This document shows positions 52,238 to 60,707 of a DNA stretch of 64,000 nucleotides, in pieces. This DNA comes from Salinibacterium sp. UTAS2018 (GTDB taxonomy: Bacteria > Actinomycetota > Actinomycetes > Actinomycetales > Microbacteriaceae), in the NCBI RefSeq assembly GCF_004118935.1, contig NZ_CP035375.1:2108001-2172000 (forward strand), written 5' to 3'. The notes under the pieces were generated by a model. The model had not been told where the DNA came from. It saw nothing but the letters and a program-made list of their open reading frames with translations, and did no database searches. Position 1 is the first letter of the stretch; every line of letters starts with the position of its first letter. The position numbers and the translations under genes are program-made.

Positions 52238-53179
52238 ATGAAGAAGCTCACCCCCCAAACGCACCGCCGCATTGTGGCCGTCGCCGCATCCGCCGCGCTT
52301 GCCGTTTCCCTGGTCGCCTGCTCGAGTGATTCCGATTCCGATACGGATGCCGGAAACAGCTCAGAGGGCACCGAAGTCGCTGGCGTCATGATCACCAAGG
52401 ATGCGGACCTCGCGGCAATGCTGCCCGAAGCTGTCGCAGAATCCGGCAAGTTGACGGCCATCCAATACGACAACGCTCCGGCAGACACCTTCCTTGACGA
52501 GAACGACGAACTCGCCGGCTGGGGCCCCGACCTTGCTCGCGCCACGGCTGCCGTGCTCGGCCTTGAGTACGACGCCGAGGTTTCGGGAGCCTTCGACACC
52601 TTCATCCCCGGTATCGAGAACGGGCGTTACGACACCTCCTGGGCGTCGATCATCGTGACCGAAGAACGTCTCGCGGTCGTCGACATTGTTGCCGTGCACG
52701 AGAGCACCACCGGCGTCATCACGAAAGAAGGCTCTGGTCTCAGCATCGGCGCCCCCGACGAGCTCTGTGGGCTGCGTATTGGAGCGCTCGCGGGTTCCGC
52801 GTTCCTAATCCAGCTCGACGAAATCATTGCCACGTGCGAGAGCGCTGGCGCAGAAGCGCCTTCCGTTGACTCGTTCCCGCAGCAGGGTGCGGCGTTGCTC
52901 GCCGTATCCTCCGACCGCATCGATGCCTTCATGACCGCAAAGGGCCAGCTCTCCTGGCTGCTGCGTGATGGTGGCAGCGCTGATGGATTCGAGATTCAGG
53001 CGCTCGACTACCAGCCGAACCTCGAAGGTGTTGCTGTGGGTAAGGACTCCGGAATGACCGAGGTGATCACCGCCGCGGTCAACAAGCTGATCGAAGACGG
53101 CTCCTACGAGAAGATTCTCGGCTTCTGGGACATCGACTTCGGCTTGGTTGACGAAGCAGTAGCGAACCCCGCGCTGTAA
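52238..53179 (+). CDS. Amino acid ABC transporter substrate-binding lipoprotein (SBP family 3)
   Basis: 313 residues. Signal peptide with lipobox SLVAC (Cys28), acidic Ser/Asp linker, then a family 3 binding fold: GWGPDLARATAAVLGLEYD and YDTSWASIIVTEERL are typical positions for amino-acid contacts. GAAGGAG precedes ATG 52238. Divergent from its permease and ATPase genes across a 214-bp region with two tandem operators. Ligand may be an amino acid or opine. Confidence 0.88.
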   Translation: MKKLTPQTHRRIVAVAASAALAVSLVACSSDSDSDTDAGNSSEGTEVAGVMITKDADLAAMLPEAVAESGKLTAIQYDNAPADTFLDENDELAGWGPDLARATAAVLGLEYDAEVSGAFDTFIPGIENGRYDTSWASIIVTEERLAVVDIVAVHESTTGVITKEGSGLSIGAPDELCGLRIGALAGSAFLIQLDEIIATCESAGAEAPSVDSFPQQGAALLAVSSDRIDAFMTAKGQLSWLLRDGGSADGFEIQALDYQPNLEGVAVGKDSGMTEVITAAVNKLIEDGSYEKILGFWDIDFGLVDEAVANPAL

Positions 53180-53208
53180 GGAACTCTCGCTCGAATACGC
53201 CACACACA

Positions 53209-53254
53209 CGAAGGTCCCCGCACCGCGACAACTGTCGCAGTGCGGGGACCTTCG
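53209..53254. terminator. Bidirectional terminator after the amino-acid binding protein gene
   Basis: Perfect 15-bp stem (53209-53223 with 53240-53254) and an inner GCGACA/TGTCGC pairing, between the convergent binding-protein and old-yellow-enzyme genes. Confidence 0.85.
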
Positions 53255-53280
53255 CTGTTAAGCGTGACGAAGGTGGCCGA

Positions 53281-54348
53281 CTAGCCCCGGGCGGCGGCGT
53301 ACTGATTCGGCCAGCGCGGCTCGGCCCCGAGCTGTTCGGCCGCGACGTTGACCCAGTGCGGGTCGCGCAGCACGGCCCGACCGAGCATGACAGCGTCGGC
53401 CTGGCCGGAGCGAATGATCGTCTCGGCCTGAGTGGCGTCGGTGATGAGGCCGACGGCAGAGGTGGTGATTCCGGAGCCAGCCTTCACCTGGGCAGCGAAC
53501 GGCACCTGGTACCCCGCACCGATCGGGATCGACGTGCGCACAATGCCCCCCGTTGAACAATCGATGAGGTCGACGCCAAGATCTTTCAACACGACAGAAA
53601 GCCGTACCGTGTCGTCGATATCCCAGCCGCCCTCAGCCCAGTCGGTCGCTGACACGCGCACGAAGAGGGGGCGACCGGGCGCCCAGACTTCGCGCACCGC
53701 CGTCACGACTTCGCGGAGCATCCGGGTGCGCCCGTCGAAGTCGCCGCCGTAGCCATCGGTGCGCTGATTCGAGAGCGGTGACAGGAACTGATTGAGAAGG
53801 TAGCCGTGGGCCGCGTGGAGTTCAACAACGTCGAATCCGCAATCGAGTGCTCGTTGGGCTGCCGAAACGAAGTCGCCGGTGATCCGCTCGATCTCGGGGA
53901 TCGTGAGCTCGTGGGGTTCGGGAAGTGTCGAGAACGCAATCGGCGACGGGGCGAGCGTCGACCATCCGCCCTCAGCGGGATCGATGTAACCGGTGCCCGA
54001 CCACGGCGTGGAGGTCGATGCCTTGCGGCCGGAATGCACAAGCTGCACTCCGATGTGAGTGCCCTGTTCGTGAACAAAGTCGACGATGGGTTTCCAGCCG
54101 GCCGCCTGCTCGTCGTTCCAGAGGCCAGTGTCGTGGGGAGACAAGCGGCCTTCGGGGCTGACCGAGGTTGCCTCGGTCAGGATGAGACCGGTTCCTCCCA
54201 TCGCAAACTGTCCGAGATGAATGAGGTGCCAGTTGAGCGGCACGCCATCCGCTCCCGCAGAGTATTGGCACATGGGCGAGACCCACGCGCGGTTCGAGAA
54301 GGTGACGTCTCCGATGGTGAGGGGGCTGAAGAGCTCTGAGGCGCTCAT
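53281..54348 (-). CDS. NADH:flavin oxidoreductase, YqjM-like old yellow enzyme
   Basis: 355-residue FMN barrel. The N-terminal ELFSPLTIGDVTFSNRAWVSPMCQYSA (in part) has the MCQYS variant of the thermophilic-like/YqjM class, the substrate-binding HAAHGYLLNQFLSP carries the catalytic His pair region, and GYGGDFDGRTRMLREV follows. It reduces activated C=C bonds (enoates, nitro compounds) with NAD(P)H. ATG 54348 lies in an ATGA overlap with the SDR gene. Confidence 0.87.
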   Translation of the reverse strand: MSASELFSPLTIGDVTFSNRAWVSPMCQYSAGADGVPLNWHLIHLGQFAMGGTGLILTEATSVSPEGRLSPHDTGLWNDEQAAGWKPIVDFVHEQGTHIGVQLVHSGRKASTSTPWSGTGYIDPAEGGWSTLAPSPIAFSTLPEPHELTIPEIERITGDFVSAAQRALDCGFDVVELHAAHGYLLNQFLSPLSNQRTDGYGGDFDGRTRMLREVVTAVREVWAPGRPLFVRVSATDWAEGGWDIDDTVRLSVVLKDLGVDLIDCSTGGIVRTSIPIGAGYQVPFAAQVKAGSGITTSAVGLITDATQAETIIRSGQADAVMLGRAVLRDPHWVNVAAEQLGAEPRWPNQYAAARG

Positions 54349-55103
54349 CGAACGTAGCTCGCGCCGTTGACGTCGAGCGTGGCGCCGGTGAGGTGACGCA
54401 GGCGCCCCTCGCACAGCATGCCCACCAGAGTCGCGATGTCCGTCGGGGGAACCCATTCCTTCATCGCGAGGCTCTCGGTGATGCGGTCGACTCCGCCAGA
54501 ACTCAGTGCCGCGGTCTGGCTCATCTCGGTCTGAACGACGCCAGGAGCGATGAGGTACGCGAGCACGTTCTCTGCGGCGTAGGCGCGAGCGACAGTCTTG
54601 AGCATGGCGGCGTAGGCCGCTTTCGACGCCGAGTATCCGACGAGGCGCGAGCTGGAGGCTCCGCGCTGGGCAGCCCAGCTGGAGATGCCGACGATGACGC
54701 CGCCGCCGTTCTCGAGATGGTGTTGGGTGGCAAGACGGGTCAGGTCGGATGGTGCGCGAGTGTTGACCTGAAGGGCGAGATCCCAGGCGGCGTTCCATTC
54801 CGCTTCCGGGGCATCGAACTCCACCTCGGGCATCACGGCGGCGTTGCACACCACGGCGTCCACACGGCCGTGCCAGTCGACGGCGGTCTTCCAAAGCTGA
54901 GCCGCCGCCGCTGGGTCGGAGAAGTCTGCCGAGACGAGAAGTCTCTCGGTGGCGGATGCGGTGGCCTCTTCTGCGCCGGCAGCAGAGGTGTTGTATTGGG
55001 CGATCACGTGCGCGCCGCGCTCACTCAGTTCACGAGCGATGCTGGCCCCGATGCCGCGCGAGGCGCCGGTCACGAGAATATTCTTGCCTGCGAGATAATC
55101 CAT
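54345..55103 (-). CDS. Short-chain dehydrogenase/reductase (FabG-like)
   Basis: 252 residues: cofactor motif TGASRGIG (near residue 12), NAAV in place of the usual NNAG, catalytic Ser (GISSWAA), Tyr and Lys (YSASK). Typical classical SDR oxidising or reducing a hydroxyl/keto group with NAD(P). GGAGGAAA precedes ATG 55103. It is divergent from the aminotransferase operon and shares its control region, so it probably acts in the same pathway. Confidence 0.85.
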   Translation of the reverse strand: MDYLAGKNILVTGASRGIGASIARELSERGAHVIAQYNTSAAGAEEATASATERLLVSADFSDPAAAAQLWKTAVDWHGRVDAVVCNAAVMPEVEFDAPEAEWNAAWDLALQVNTRAPSDLTRLATQHHLENGGGVIVGISSWAAQRGASSSRLVGYSASKAAYAAMLKTVARAYAAENVLAYLIAPGVVQTEMSQTAALSSGGVDRITESLAMKEWVPPTDIATLVGMLCEGRLRHLTGATLDVNGASYVR

Positions 55104-55162
55104 GGTTTCCTCCGCGGAAGCTTTAATCGTCAACTATCGCGATTCCGTCGTTGATTTGGTAG

Positions 55163-55196
55163 GTTCATATTACGAACTTAAGTTCTTAGAACGCAC
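55163..55196 (+). promoter_or_regulatory. Tandem IclR-type operator in the SDR/aminotransferase divergent region
   Basis: GTTCA-TATTA-CGAAC (55163-55177) and GTTCT-TAGAA-CGCAC (55182-55196), starting 19 bp apart, in the 134-bp gap between the divergent starts. It could control both directions. Confidence 0.7.
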
Positions 55197-55237
55197 TTTA
55201 TTGCTTTTGAGCATAGCAAACCATAGGGAGTCAACCC

Positions 55238-56629
55238 ATGTCGCACCAGTCCACGGCTTCCCTCCAGGAGATGGATCGTCACAACCTGTTTCACCCGTTC
55301 ACGGCGCTGAAGTCGTTCGACGCAACAGGACCAGCCTTGACGATCGTGAGCGGATCAGGATCCACCCTGACGGACTCCACTGGCGGAACATACCTCGACG
55401 CCATGGCGGGATTGTGGTGCGTCAATATCGGCTACTCTCGCCCCGAAATGGCCGAAGCGCTCGCCAAGCAGGCCAATACTCTCCCGTACTATCACGCGTT
55501 CTCCGGAATGGGCACCGACCTTCCTGCCCGCCTCGCGAAACGCCTCACCGACATGGCGCCTGTACCGGTATCTCGCGTGTTCTTTGGCAACAGCGGCTCC
55601 GATGCCAATGACACTCAAGCCAAGCTCGTCTGGTACTACAACAACGTGCGCGGACTGCCCAACAAGAAGAAGATCATCTCCCGCACCCGGGGCTATCACG
55701 GGGTCACCGTACTGAGCGCGGGATTGACCGGGCTCACGAACCTGCACGATGGCTTTGACCTGCCGCTGCCGATGATTCGCCACGTACGCCCGCCGCACCG
55801 TCTGTGGGAAGCGGAACCCGGCATGACCGACGCCGACTTCGTTGCCGTTCTTGCTCGGGAACTCGAAGAGCTCATCCTCGCCGAAGGCCCCGACACCGTT
55901 GCCGCCTTCATCGCGGAGCCGATGCAGGCTGCCGGCGGAGTCATCATCCCGCCCGCCGGATACTTCGAGGCGATTCAGGCTGTGTTGAACAAGTACGACG
56001 TCCTTCTCATCGCGGATGAAGTTGTGTGTGGCTTCGGGCGTCTCGGCGTCGACTTCGGAACAACCGCCTTCGGAATGAAGCCCGACCTCATCACCGTGGC
56101 CAAGGGCATCACGTCGGCCTACGTTCCCCTCTCGGCCTGCCTCGTGACTCCGAAAGTCTGGGACGTCGTGATGGCCGGACAGGACCTCTACGGAGGATTC
56201 GGGCACGGCTACACCTACTCCGCCCACCCGCTTGCCGCCGCAGCCGCCCTCACCAACCTCGACATCATCGAGAACGAGAACCTCACCGAGCGTGCCGCTA
56301 CGGTGGGCGCGCACATGCACCGTCGCCTCCAAGAAGAGTTCGCCGGGCATCCGAACGTCGGAGAAATCCGCGGACAAGGTCTCGTCGGTGCAGTGGAGTT
56401 CGTGCAGAGCACCGCACCCATGAAGGCCTTCGACCCCGGCATGGCATTCGCTGCCAAGGTCACCAAGCGCAGCCTGGCGCACGGCGTTATCACTCGTGCC
56501 CTTCCTGCCGCCGACACGATCTCGTTCTCCCCGCCGTTCACCACCACGGAAGAAGAAATCGACGCCATGGTCGCGGGAACCCGACGGGCACTCGACGACG
56601 TAGTGAAAGAAGAAGGACTGATTGGCTAA
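55238..56629 (+). CDS. Class III (omega) aminotransferase
   Basis: 463-residue fold-type I PLP enzyme of the aspartate aminotransferase family class III group (beta-alanine:pyruvate/taurine:pyruvate type). The PLP-contacting Asp260 is in LIADEVVCGFGRLG, and Lys289 in TVAKGITSAYVPL forms the internal aldimine. Such enzymes usually act on terminal or beta/omega amino groups. First gene of a coupled operon with AcoX-like, GcvPA/PB-like and iron-sulfur flavoprotein genes. Overlaps the next gene by eight bases. Confidence 0.87.
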   Translation: MSHQSTASLQEMDRHNLFHPFTALKSFDATGPALTIVSGSGSTLTDSTGGTYLDAMAGLWCVNIGYSRPEMAEALAKQANTLPYYHAFSGMGTDLPARLAKRLTDMAPVPVSRVFFGNSGSDANDTQAKLVWYYNNVRGLPNKKKIISRTRGYHGVTVLSAGLTGLTNLHDGFDLPLPMIRHVRPPHRLWEAEPGMTDADFVAVLARELEELILAEGPDTVAAFIAEPMQAAGGVIIPPAGYFEAIQAVLNKYDVLLIADEVVCGFGRLGVDFGTTAFGMKPDLITVAKGITSAYVPLSACLVTPKVWDVVMAGQDLYGGFGHGYTYSAHPLAAAAALTNLDIIENENLTERAATVGAHMHRRLQEEFAGHPNVGEIRGQGLVGAVEFVQSTAPMKAFDPGMAFAAKVTKRSLAHGVITRALPAADTISFSPPFTTTEEEIDAMVAGTRRALDDVVKEEGLIG

Positions 56630-57749
56630 AACCCTTTCCACGGTGGTGCGGGTTGGCGTTATCGTCAACCCGATCGCCGGTATGGGTGGAGCGGTCGCAC
56701 TTCACGGAACCGATGGCGATGCTTCTGAACAGGCGCGCGCCCTCGGCGCGTTGCCGGGAGCTGAGGAACGGATGCAGCGGGCGCTCGCCGTGCTGCGACG
56801 CGAGCATCCGGCCGCGATCGACATCGTGGCCGCGGCCGGTGCAATGGGCGAGAACAGTGTTCGCGCCAGCGGGCTGACCGTGGCACGCACCGTCGGAGTC
56901 GCGAGCAACACCACTTCGGCGGCCGACACTCGTGCTGCTGCGATCTCGATGCGAGATGCCGACGTTGACCTCGTGCTTTTCGCGGGTGGCGACGGAACAG
57001 CGGCCGATATCGTGGCTGAGCTCGGAACAGCAATTACGGTGCTCGGCACTCCCAGCGGAGTGAAGATGCACTCGGGAGTCTTCGCGCGCACTCCGGAGCG
57101 CGCCGGTGAGATCGCCGCCGAATATCTCGCCGCCGGCGAGCGTCGCGTTTCGTTCGAGACTGAAGTTCTGGATGTCGCCCCGGGGGAGCATGACATCAGC
57201 GACATTGCGGTGGCACGAGTTCCGCACGCGACGGCCGGAGTTCAAGGCCCGAAGGTGGCCCGTCCCGACAGCTCGGAGGCCGACATCCCGGCGCTCGGTG
57301 CCGACATCGCGGCCAGCATGACGGCGGGCACCAGTTACATTCTTGGCCCGGGCACGACCGTGGGCAGCATCCTTAGTGCATTAGGGCTCGAGGGCACGCG
57401 CAACGGTTGTGACATCGTCGCCAATGGGGCACTCGTCACGGTCGACGCTTCGGAAGAGACGTTGTTCGAGCATGTCTCCACCCACCCCGGCAGCGTTCTC
57501 ATCCTTGGCGTTGTCGGCGGGCAAGGGTTCTTGCTTGGCCGCGGCAATCAGCAGATCAGTCCGCGAGTCCTCTCTCTGATCGACGAGGAGAACATCGTGA
57601 TCGTCGCCGCGCAAAACAAGATCGATGCCTTGCAACCCCCTCAACTTCACGTCGACCTCGGTCGGGCTGAGCCATACCTTGCACTGCACGGGTATCGCCG
57701 CATCCGCACGTCGCCGACACGCAGCACTGTCCTCAGAATCACCAACTAG
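56622..57749 (+). CDS. NAD-kinase-fold protein, AcoX-like
   Basis: 375 residues. N-terminal VGVIVNPIAGMGG and FAGGDGTAADIV carry the GGDGT motif of the NAD/diacylglycerol kinase superfamily; overall it resembles AcoX proteins encoded beside acetoin dehydrogenase. AcoX has no established biochemical role; it may phosphorylate a small molecule or nucleotide. TTG 56622 follows an AGAAGGA site at good spacing; GTG 56643 is an alternative. It sits between the aminotransferase and the P-protein genes, all on one transcript. Confidence 0.75.
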   Translation: MAKTLSTVVRVGVIVNPIAGMGGAVALHGTDGDASEQARALGALPGAEERMQRALAVLRREHPAAIDIVAAAGAMGENSVRASGLTVARTVGVASNTTSAADTRAAAISMRDADVDLVLFAGGDGTAADIVAELGTAITVLGTPSGVKMHSGVFARTPERAGEIAAEYLAAGERRVSFETEVLDVAPGEHDISDIAVARVPHATAGVQGPKVARPDSSEADIPALGADIAASMTAGTSYILGPGTTVGSILSALGLEGTRNGCDIVANGALVTVDASEETLFEHVSTHPGSVLILGVVGGQGFLLGRGNQQISPRVLSLIDEENIVIVAAQNKIDALQPPQLHVDLGRAEPYLALHGYRRIRTSPTRSTVLRITN

Positions 57750-57771
57750 TTCCCGCTGGAAGGAAGCGAAA

Positions 57772-59178
57772 ATGACTCCGCTCACCCCTCATCCCTATAT
57801 GGGAAACTCAACCGAGGCCATTCACGAGAGAATGCTCGCCGCGGTTGGCGCCTCGTCGATTGAGGAGCTGTTCGAGCAGATTCCTGCCGAGCACTACGGC
57901 ACGCAGGGCGAGACCCTGCCCGACGGGATTCTGTCGGAGGCAACGCTCGAGCTCCACGTCGATGGCATTCTGCGGGCGAACAAGAACACTCGCGACAACC
58001 TAAGTTTCTTGGGTGCCGGTAGCTGGCAGCATCATGTTCCGGCGGTCTGCGATGAAATTGCGGGACGAAGCGAATTTCTTACCTCGGTGTGGGGAACTCC
58101 ATCGTCTGACCACGGACGCAACCAGGCGTGGTTCGAATTCTCGTCTCAGCTTGGCGAACTCCTCGACCTCGAGTTCGTGGGCCTCCCGGTCTACAGCTGG
58201 GGATCGGCGGGTGGCAACGCATTGCGCATGGCGGCTCGCCTCACGGGACGCAACCGGGTCATTGTCACGAAGGCCATCGATCCCGAGCGTCGTGCCGTTA
58301 TCGAAAGCTACTGCGGTACTCAGGGGTCATCGCGAGCCCTCGAGATTATCGACCTCGATTACGATGCCGAGACCGGCCACACCGATCTCGACCAGCTCGC
58401 CGCGCAGCTTGATGACACCATTGCTGCCGTCTACATCGACACCCCCAACCACCTTGGAGTTTTCGAAGCTCAAGCGGCCGAAATCACCGCGCGGGCGCAC
58501 GCTGTTGGCGCGGAGATGATCGTGGGAACCGATCCGCTCAGCCTCGGAATTGTCGCATCGCCCGCCAGCTATGGTGCGGACATCGTGATCGGCTCCACAC
58601 AGCCTCTCGGCGTTCCTCTTAATGCGGGTGGTGGAGTCGGCGGTTTCATCGCGACCCGTGACGAAGAACGGTACGCCCGCGAGTTTCCCACGCTGCAGGT
58701 CAGCATCACAGAAACGCTGGTTCCCGGTGAGCGTGCCTTCGGCTTGACGCTCTTTGGCCAGAGCTCCTACGGTGCACGCGAAGAAGGTAACGACTGGACG
58801 GGTAACTCGGTCTACCTGTGGGCAATTCGCAACACCGTCTACATGGCGCTCATGGGTCCTGCGGGATTCACTGAAGTGGGAAGCACCATCATCTCGAACG
58901 CCCACGAAACCGCGAAGCGTATCTCCGGTATCGACGGCGTCACCGTGCGCTTTGATTCCGGCTTCTTCAAAGAGTTCGTCGTGGACTTCACCGGCACCGG
59001 GCTGACCGTCGCCGACATCAACGAGAAGCTGCTCGCCGAGGGTATCTTCGGCGGGAAAGACCTCAGCGGTGATTTCCCTGAGCTCGGCCAGAGCGCGCTC
59101 TACTGTGTGACAGAAGTGCACACAGAGGACGACATCGAGCGATTGATCAGCTCTCTAGGAAAGGCGGTCACGCGATGA
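57772..59178 (+). CDS. Divergent glycine dehydrogenase (decarboxylating) subunit 1-like, GcvPA-type
   Basis: 468 residues matching the non-catalytic alpha half of two-subunit P-protein: NSTEAIHERMLAAVGASSIEELFEQIP, NLSFLGAGSWQHHVPAV and RSEFLTSVWG align with GcvPA. However the canonical YTPYQPE-Q loop is replaced by WGTPSSDHGRNQ, and the (M/L)YDGATA segment by PVYSWGSAGGNA. These regions line the glycine/lipoamide site in known P-proteins, so a different substrate is likely. GGAAGG precedes ATG 57772. Overlaps the partner gene by four bases. Confidence 0.75.
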   Translation: MTPLTPHPYMGNSTEAIHERMLAAVGASSIEELFEQIPAEHYGTQGETLPDGILSEATLELHVDGILRANKNTRDNLSFLGAGSWQHHVPAVCDEIAGRSEFLTSVWGTPSSDHGRNQAWFEFSSQLGELLDLEFVGLPVYSWGSAGGNALRMAARLTGRNRVIVTKAIDPERRAVIESYCGTQGSSRALEIIDLDYDAETGHTDLDQLAAQLDDTIAAVYIDTPNHLGVFEAQAAEITARAHAVGAEMIVGTDPLSLGIVASPASYGADIVIGSTQPLGVPLNAGGGVGGFIATRDEERYAREFPTLQVSITETLVPGERAFGLTLFGQSSYGAREEGNDWTGNSVYLWAIRNTVYMALMGPAGFTEVGSTIISNAHETAKRISGIDGVTVRFDSGFFKEFVVDFTGTGLTVADINEKLLAEGIFGGKDLSGDFPELGQSALYCVTEVHTEDDIERLISSLGKAVTR

Positions 59179-60707
59179 CCCGCAGCGAAATTCGTCCCTT
59201 CCACGCCGCACGCTGGAGCGAACCCGTCATCATGGAAATGGGTTCCCCCGGCCGTCGTGGAACAGTACCGCCCACCTCGTGGGCGAGCGCGGATGCCGCC
59301 GGGCTCGTTCCTGCCGGGTTGCATCGCACCGAAGCGCCGGGCCTTCCCGAGATGTCGGAACCCGATGTTCTTCGTCACTACCTTCACCTCTCCCAGCAGA
59401 CGATGGGAATGGTGGGCATCAGCCTGTTCGGTACCTGCACCATGAAGTACAACCCCCGCATCAGTGAGCGCATCATCGCCCGCCCGTATGTTGCGGATGT
59501 GCATCCGGCCCAAGATCCGTCGACGATGCAGGGTGTTCTTCAGATCGTGGATGAGTTCTCTCAGGCGCTCACGTCGCTCTCGGGAATGCCGGCCTTCACC
59601 TTCCAACCCGGCGGTGGAGCCGCAGCGGCATTCACCCACGCGGCCGTCACTCGCGCGTACCACGCCTCGCGCGGCGAGCTCGGGCAGCGCACTGAAATCA
59701 TCACCACTGCTCAGTCGCACCCGTCGAGCCCCGCCACGGCTTCCGCCGCGGGCTTCGACATCATCACCCTTCCGGTTGAAGAGGATGGATATCCGTCGGT
59801 TGAGGCGCTGCGGGCCGCGGTCAGTGATCGCACAGCAGCCCTCATGGTCAACAACCCCGACGATATGGGCATCTACAACCCCCAGATTAAGGAGTGGGTC
59901 GACATCGTTCATGAAGCGGGCGGGCTCTGCTTCTACGATCACGCCAACTTCAACGGCGTGATGACTCGTTTGCGCGCTGCCGAGCTGGGTTTCGATGCGT
60001 GCATGTTCATGCTGCACAAGACCTTCGGCGTTACCAAGGGCGGCGGCGGCCCGGCTGTCGGCGCCTACGGATGCTCCGAGGCTCTAGCGCCATTCTTGCC
60101 GGGGCCGCGCATCGAGAAGGTCGACGACACGTACACTCTCGTCGAGTCGCCGTCGAGCCTGGGCCGCATCCGGGAATACCTCGGAAACGTGCCGCAGGTT
60201 ATTGCGGCGTACACCTGGCTCAAGGCGATGGGTGGCAATGGCTTGCGCGAAGCCGCCGACCTGTCGGTGCTCACTAACAACTACATGGAGAAGCGCATCC
60301 TCGAGATTCCTGGAATCACGAAGGCGTTCCCCGAAATGACCAAGCGTCGGCTCGAGATGACGCGCTTTAGTCTGGGCGACATCACCGCCGAGACGGGCGT
60401 GACGGCGGTAGACATTCAGAACCGGATGACTGACTTCGGCATCGATGCTTACTGGTTGAGCCACGAACCGTGGATTGTTCCCGAGCCCTTCACCCCGGAA
60501 GCCGGCGAAGCGTGGTCGATTGAAGATATCGACTACTGGATCGATGTGCTCGCTCACGTCGTGGACGAAGCTCGCAGTGATGCCGAGCTCGTGAAGACCT
60601 CACCCCATAATCAGGTCGTGGCGCGTCCGAACGGAGCGGGGCTTGATGACCCCGAGCGTTGGGCAACAACGTGGCGCGCTTATCAGCGAAAAAACGGTAA
60701 CCACTAG
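59175..60707 (+). CDS. Divergent glycine dehydrogenase (decarboxylating) subunit 2-like, GcvPB-type
   Basis: 510 residues, the PLP-bearing beta half. FGTCTMKYNPRISERI is a P-protein hallmark; His281-Lys282 in MLHKTFGVTKGGGGP gives the Schiff-base lysine and glycine-rich loop; FYDHANFNGVM matches the YDGANLNA region. The canonical QPAAGAHGE block reads QPGGGAAAA and the AHGTNPA block reads SHPSSPA, so residues near the cofactor differ from true glycine decarboxylases. A decarboxylase or C-C lyase acting on another amino acid is plausible. gcvH and gcvT are not in the window. Confidence 0.77.
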   Translation: MTRSEIRPFHAARWSEPVIMEMGSPGRRGTVPPTSWASADAAGLVPAGLHRTEAPGLPEMSEPDVLRHYLHLSQQTMGMVGISLFGTCTMKYNPRISERIIARPYVADVHPAQDPSTMQGVLQIVDEFSQALTSLSGMPAFTFQPGGGAAAAFTHAAVTRAYHASRGELGQRTEIITTAQSHPSSPATASAAGFDIITLPVEEDGYPSVEALRAAVSDRTAALMVNNPDDMGIYNPQIKEWVDIVHEAGGLCFYDHANFNGVMTRLRAAELGFDACMFMLHKTFGVTKGGGGPAVGAYGCSEALAPFLPGPRIEKVDDTYTLVESPSSLGRIREYLGNVPQVIAAYTWLKAMGGNGLREAADLSVLTNNYMEKRILEIPGITKAFPEMTKRRLEMTRFSLGDITAETGVTAVDIQNRMTDFGIDAYWLSHEPWIVPEPFTPEAGEAWSIEDIDYWIDVLAHVVDEARSDAELVKTSPHNQVVARPNGAGLDDPERWATTWRAYQRKNGNH

